DNA of 64,000 bases from Arachnopeziza araneosa. Taxonomy: Eukaryota; Ascomycota; Leotiomycetes; Helotiales; Arachnopezizaceae. Below the pieces are notes generated by a model. It was given only the letters and a program-made list of their open reading frames with translations, was not told where the DNA came from and ran no database searches. Below, in pieces: positions 59,471-64,000 of this stretch; position 1 is the first letter of the stretch, and each line of letters starts with the position of its first letter. The stretch lies in contig QYAI01000039.1 in the NCBI GenBank assembly GCA_003988855.1, forward strand, positions 1-64,000. The letters run 5' to 3'. A program made the translations under genes and the position numbers.

Positions 59471-62400
59471 ATGTATATCAAACAGATCATCATCCAAGGC
59501 TTTAAGAGGTAATTCCATTTTCCAGTGCCCCTATAACTCAGCGCTAATTTTTTTCAGCTACAAGGATCAAACAGAAGTTGAGCCTTTTTCGCCCAAGACG
59601 AATGTGATTGTTGGCCGCAATGGCTCGGGAAAGAGCAACTTCTTTGCAGCTATTCGCTTCGTTCTCAGCGATGCCTACGGTCAGATGGGTCGCGAAGAGC
59701 GCCAAGCTCTTCTTCATGAAGGACATGGATCTGCTGTAATGACGGCTTATGTCGAGATCATTTTCGACAACAGCGATGATCGGTTTCCGACTGGAAAAGA
59801 CGAACTTATTTTGCGTCGCACAATTGGCTTAAAGAAGGACGAATATTCTCTCGACCGAAAGAATGCAACCAAAACAGACGTTATGAATCTCTTAGAATCT
59901 GCCGGCTTCTCTAGATCCAATCCATATTACATTGTCCCCCAAGGACGTGTCACCGCGTTGACCAATATGAAGGATCCTGAGAGATTGAACCTTTTGAAAG
60001 AAGTGGCTGGAACACAAGTTTATGAAGCCCGTCGTTCAGAGTCCTTGAAAATTATGCAAGAAACACACAACAAGCGTGCCAAGATTGACGAATCTCTTGT
60101 TTATATTCAAGAGCGGCTAGCAGAACTAGAAGAAGAGAAGGAAGAGCTTCGTGGATATCAGGAGAAGGACAGAGACCGACGGTGCCTCGAGTATGCCTTC
60201 TACCATCGAGAACAAACCACTCTTGCAGATGCTCTTGACGAGATTGAAACCCATCGTCAGGGAGGTATCGAAGGTACTGATCACGACAGGGACGCATTTG
60301 TGGAGGGAGAGAAAGCTGTCTCGGACCTAGAACTTCAGATCAAGCAGCTGACTAGACAAATGGAAAACTTGAAACGAGAGCGGAAAGAACTCGAAGACGA
60401 CAAGCGACAAATTTCGAAGAACCAAGCTGGTATTGAATTGAATGTCAAAGCTCTGGAGGAGAGTGAACAAGCCTCGGAATATTCTAGGAACCAGCATCAG
60501 AAAAATCTCAAAGAAGTGAAGCATAGTATCACTACAAAAGAGGCTGCGCTGGCCAAATTGCTTCCAGATTACAGCAAGAGAAAGGCCAAGGAACTTGAGG
60601 TTCGGCAGGATTTTGACGCTGCGGAAGCTGCCCGGACCAGACTTTACAATAAACAAGGTCGAAGTCAGCAGTTTAAGTCCAAGCCAGAACGTGATGCTTG
60701 GCTGAAGAAGGAGATACAAGAACTTAATATCGCCCTTGGTGAGCAAAAAGCGAATCGGGTCAATGCTGATGAAGAGGCGAAAGCTGTAAAATCGGAGATC
60801 AAAACCCTGGAGAGTGAGATTGCCGCTCTTCGAAAACGCTTTGAGGGTTGGGGGGGAACAAGGCAGGCTTTACATGATGAAGTCACCACCGCCAAGGATG
60901 ATCTTGAAAAACTTCAAGATGAGCAGAAAATCCTTCGTCGCGAGGAAGATAATCTTACTGCCATAAAGGAGGAAGCAAGACAAGAACGGGATCGTGCGGA
61001 GAAAGACCTATCATTCGCCATGTCCCGACCAACAGCACAGGGTCTTGCGACCGTCAGACGTCTGAAGCGCGAGCTTAACATCGCAGGAGCATACGGGACT
61101 TTGGCCGAATTATTCGAAGTCCCTGAGGCATATCGGATGGCGGCAGAGCAGACAGCAGGCGATAGTTTATTCCACTACGTTGTTGACAGTGAGAAGACTG
61201 CTTCGGCTCTGGCAGACGAACTCTATAAGCAGCGCGGTGGTAGGATTACGTTCATGCCTATGGCTCAACTTCACCCTCGCTCTCCAAAACTACCCAATGC
61301 TTCCGATGCTGTTCCGTTACTTTCTAAGCTAAAGTACGACAAGAAATTTGAAAGAGCAATGAGCCAAGTATTTGGTAAAACTGTGGTCTGCCCATCACTC
61401 TCAGTGGCAGGTCAATATGCGAGAAGTCACGGATGCACCGCCATCACCCCTGAAGGCGACACTGCAAATAAGAAGGGAGCCTTAACTGGCGGTTACGTCG
61501 ACCCCCGCAAATCTCGCCTTGACTTTGTTCGCGCTGTCAATAAATGGCGTGATGAGTACGAATCATTGAGAGAGCGTTCTGAAGAGATTAGGCGTCAGTC
61601 GGAAGAGAAGAGCCACCAGATAACAGCCTCTCTTGGAGCCGTGCGGAAGCTTGAACAAAAACTCTTTCAGCTTGATGATAGCTTCGATCCATTGATGAGA
61701 GATCTAAGATCTAAAACTGCACAGCTTGAGAAACAACAAAGCCAGTTGAACGATAATGAGCGCCGCCGTCAAGCGGTGGATAAATTATTGAAAGAGCATG
61801 GAGATAGTGTTTCTGTTTACGAAACAGAAATGGCATCCGATTTCAAAAAGTCCTTGAGTGCAAATGAAGAACTGCAACTTGAGCAACTGAATACCAGTGT
61901 CCAGGAATTACAGCATCAATGGAATGAGCTCAGCAGCAGTCGAAGAGAGCTTGAAAATAATAAACAGGTCCTGGAAGCTGAATTGCAGAATTTGAGATTG
62001 AGGCTTGATCAATTGAATACTCAGCAGATTGATGCTGCGGTTGGCGGCAGTGCAGGGAATGTCAAGGAAGCACAACGAGACTTGAAGAAAGCCAAGAAGG
62101 CTGCCGAGACTGTGGAGAATAAGCTTCAAGAAAATGAGAAAGAAATTGAAGATACCGAGACCAAGGTTTCAAAGCTGAAGAATGAGCAAGGCCGACTAGT
62201 TGAGCAACAACAAGAAATCGCTGCTTCTATTGAGAAGGCACAAAGAAGAATGGAGAAGAATGTTGCCAGAAAAGGGATGTTAATGGCCCAGGCTGCCGAA
62301 TGTGCGAAGAATATTCGTGATCTGGGTGTTTTGCCCGATGAAGCCTTTGAGAAATATTCTGGCGCTGATTCTAAGACGGTAAGCACATATTTTGGGCTGA

Positions 62401-63236
62401 TTAGTCATCACTAAATATCATTTCAGATCACAACAAAGCTAAAGAAGGTCAACGACCAACTGAAGAAATACAAACATGTAAATAAAAAAGCATTCGAGCA
62501 ATACAACAACTTCACTTCTCAAAGAGACGGTTTGATTAAGCGAAGAAAAGAGCTGGATGATTCTCAAGCTTCTATTCAAGAACTCGTTGAAGTGCTGGAT
62601 CAGCGAAAGGACGAAGCAATCGAGCGAACTTTCAAGCAAGTTTCAAAAGAATTCGCGACTATCTTCGAGCGCCTAGTTCCAGCAGGTCGTGGTCGCTTAA
62701 TCATCCAGCGTAAGACTGATCGACGTCCTCGGGAAGACGAAGAATCGGACGAGGAGCCACGTGAGAGTGTTGAGAACTATACAGGCGTTGGTATTAGTGT
62801 CTCTTTTAATAGCAAGCACGATGAGCAGCAAAGGATTCAGCAATTGAGCGGTGGACAGAAGAGTAGGTTCTCTTATAGTATTTCACTACTTTGCTAATTT
62901 ACTATAGGTCTGTGCGCTCTGGCCCTAGTTTTTGCCATCCAGCAATGTGATCCTGCTCCATTCTATCTCTTTGACGAAATTGACGCCAATCTTGATGCTC
63001 AATATCGTACCGCTGTGGCCCAGATGCTCGAGGATATCTCTAACCAGCAAAATGGCGAAGGTGAAGGAGAAGGCGGTGGCATGAGTGGACAATTTATCTG
63101 CACAACCTTCAGACCGGAGATGTTGCTCGTGGCTGATAAGTGTTATGGCGTTACTTTTCACAACAAAACCAGTGGTATTGATGCAGTCAGTCGTGAGGAG
63201 GCATTGAAGTTCGTTGATGGTGAAGCTCCCAGGTGA
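59471..63236 (+). CDS. SMC3: Cohesin subunit SMC3
   Basis: The SMC3 ATPase of the cohesin ring, which holds sister chromatids together in the nucleus. Exons are 59471-59508, 59558-62378, 62427-62862 and 62908-63236, giving 1207 aa, the normal length. Exon 1 gives MYIKQIIIQGFK. The Walker A loop is GRNGSGKSN (32-40). Lys105 and Lys106 (LKKDEY) match the acetylation sites known from human SMC3. Long coiled coils flank a hinge (starting near GAYGTLAELFEV), and the C terminus has the signature LSGGQKS, rebuilt across intron 3, and Walker B FYLFDEIDANLDAQ. The N-terminal stretch PNPYYIVPQGR-like (SNPYYIVPQGRVT) is also typical. The neighbour RIO1 is divergent. Confidence 0.98.
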
Positions 63237-64000
63237 GGGTATTTATGATGCTAGCTATGTATAAAATATTAGGATTTGCGGCGCTTGAGGGTCTTGATCA
63301 GCTACCTTTGGCGTAGATATCCTTTCGAATTCAAGGTCGAAGTACTTAGCATAATGAAAATGGGCTGCAATGATTCTTCTGGTATCTTGACCATATGTAA
63401 TTGTCCCTCTATTCTGTGCATCCAAAAGAAGAGTGTCTGAATCCACACTCTACTCCTTTTTGAGGAGCTAAGCAAGAGAATTAACGTCACAGCCGTGGAT
63501 CTCCAAGGTCGTGTCTTCAGCGATGCAGTAGCTCCCTTGACCACAGCAATCTAATAGGCATTAGATTTGAACAATTAAAAAGTGCTCATATTCTCCTTCC
63601 CGATATTAAGGAATTAGGAATGTGGAGTGAAGTCTCACATCCGGACATATTTTCTGATCAATTGAGGAGACCCTTAATACTGCTATCGCAAGTATTTAAA
63701 TTTTGGGGTAGAGATTAGTAGGGACTAAAATTATACGGCCTACAAGAGTATTTCTTCTTATAAGCTGCACCGCCGGACTCACTTTCACGTTTTCCTTGTC
63801 AGAAATGGCAAAAGAAAGTTCTGTCGCATATTTAGGGGTTCGCTTAAATTCGCTTAACCTGACAGAACATTAGGTGCTACTCATTCTTTACATATTCACT
63901 CAATTACTTTTGCAGCTCTTTTTGGTCAGATCGTGCTCCATCAAATCTTATTTACCAGTTATTCAGCTGTTAAATTTCCTTTAGCTGTCATCTATAGCAA
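63237..64000. other. AT-rich right edge, possible repeat boundary
   Basis: No supported gene. From about 63.55 kb the DNA becomes AT-rich. At 63838-63860 there is a direct repeat of TTCGCTTAA (ttcgcttaaattcgcttaac), followed by CTGACAG. A matching CTGTC lies shortly upstream (63820-63824). Such an arrangement could be the end of a pogo-type element running off the window, but this cannot be confirmed from one end. Confidence 0.35.

Noticed and set aside
1..64000. tRNA, rRNA or CRISPR features
   Set aside because: No tRNA B-box with a matching cloverleaf, no rRNA-like sequence and no regular spacer-repeat array was seen by eye. A covariance-model scan would be needed to exclude tRNAs fully.

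Overview
The window is nuclear DNA of a filamentous ascomycete, most likely a Leotiomycete (class is an inference). The evidence is short GT-AG introns of about 44-60 nt with CTAAC/CTGAC-like branch sites, two Zn2Cys6 regulators, a HET-domain gene, a PNGase A-type enzyme, a fungal wax-synthase-type acyltransferase, and an AT-rich transposon block decayed by C-to-T changes of the RIP type. I rebuilt exon structures by hand from splice sites and reading-frame phase. All CDS entries give the span from start to stop codon, and the exons are listed in the text.

Layout. 1-5.4 kb: RIP-degraded repeats holding an LTR-retrotransposon gag relic and a pogo/Fot1-type transposase relic, both on the minus strand. 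6.2-17.3 kb: an enzyme-rich stretch with an arylamine N-acetyltransferase, a Baeyer-Villiger-type flavin monooxygenase (BVMO), a Zn2Cys6 regulator, a beta-lactamase-fold serine esterase and a TauD-type Fe(II)/2-oxoglutarate dioxygenase. 18.6-22.6 kb: a PNGase A homologue and a divergent wax-synthase-like acyltransferase. 22.6-25.1 kb: a gene-free stretch with a four-copy minisatellite. 25.1-35 kb: a short-chain dehydrogenase (SDR), a second Zn2Cys6 regulator, a Cys-rich single-pass membrane protein, a HET protein and a second SDR. 35-53 kb: gene-poor DNA with four small C2H2 zinc-finger genes. 53-63 kb: a Kelch-type membrane protein, then the conserved housekeeping pair RIO1 kinase and SMC3 cohesin, divergently transcribed. 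The last 0.8 kb is AT-rich and may mark another repeat.

How the genes may work together. The clearest functional module is BVMO, regulator and serine esterase at 7.5-15.2 kb. A BVMO turns a ketone into an ester or lactone and an esterase opens it. The two flanking promoters carry repeated CGG-N2-CCG sites of the kind Zn2Cys6 dimers bind. The wider 6-35 kb stretch has many tailoring-type enzymes but no recognisable core synthase. The four C2H2 genes look like a dispersed lineage-specific family; three of them share one exon-phase plan, and one carries a stop codon ahead of a coding-like tail. No tRNA, rRNA or CRISPR array was recognised.
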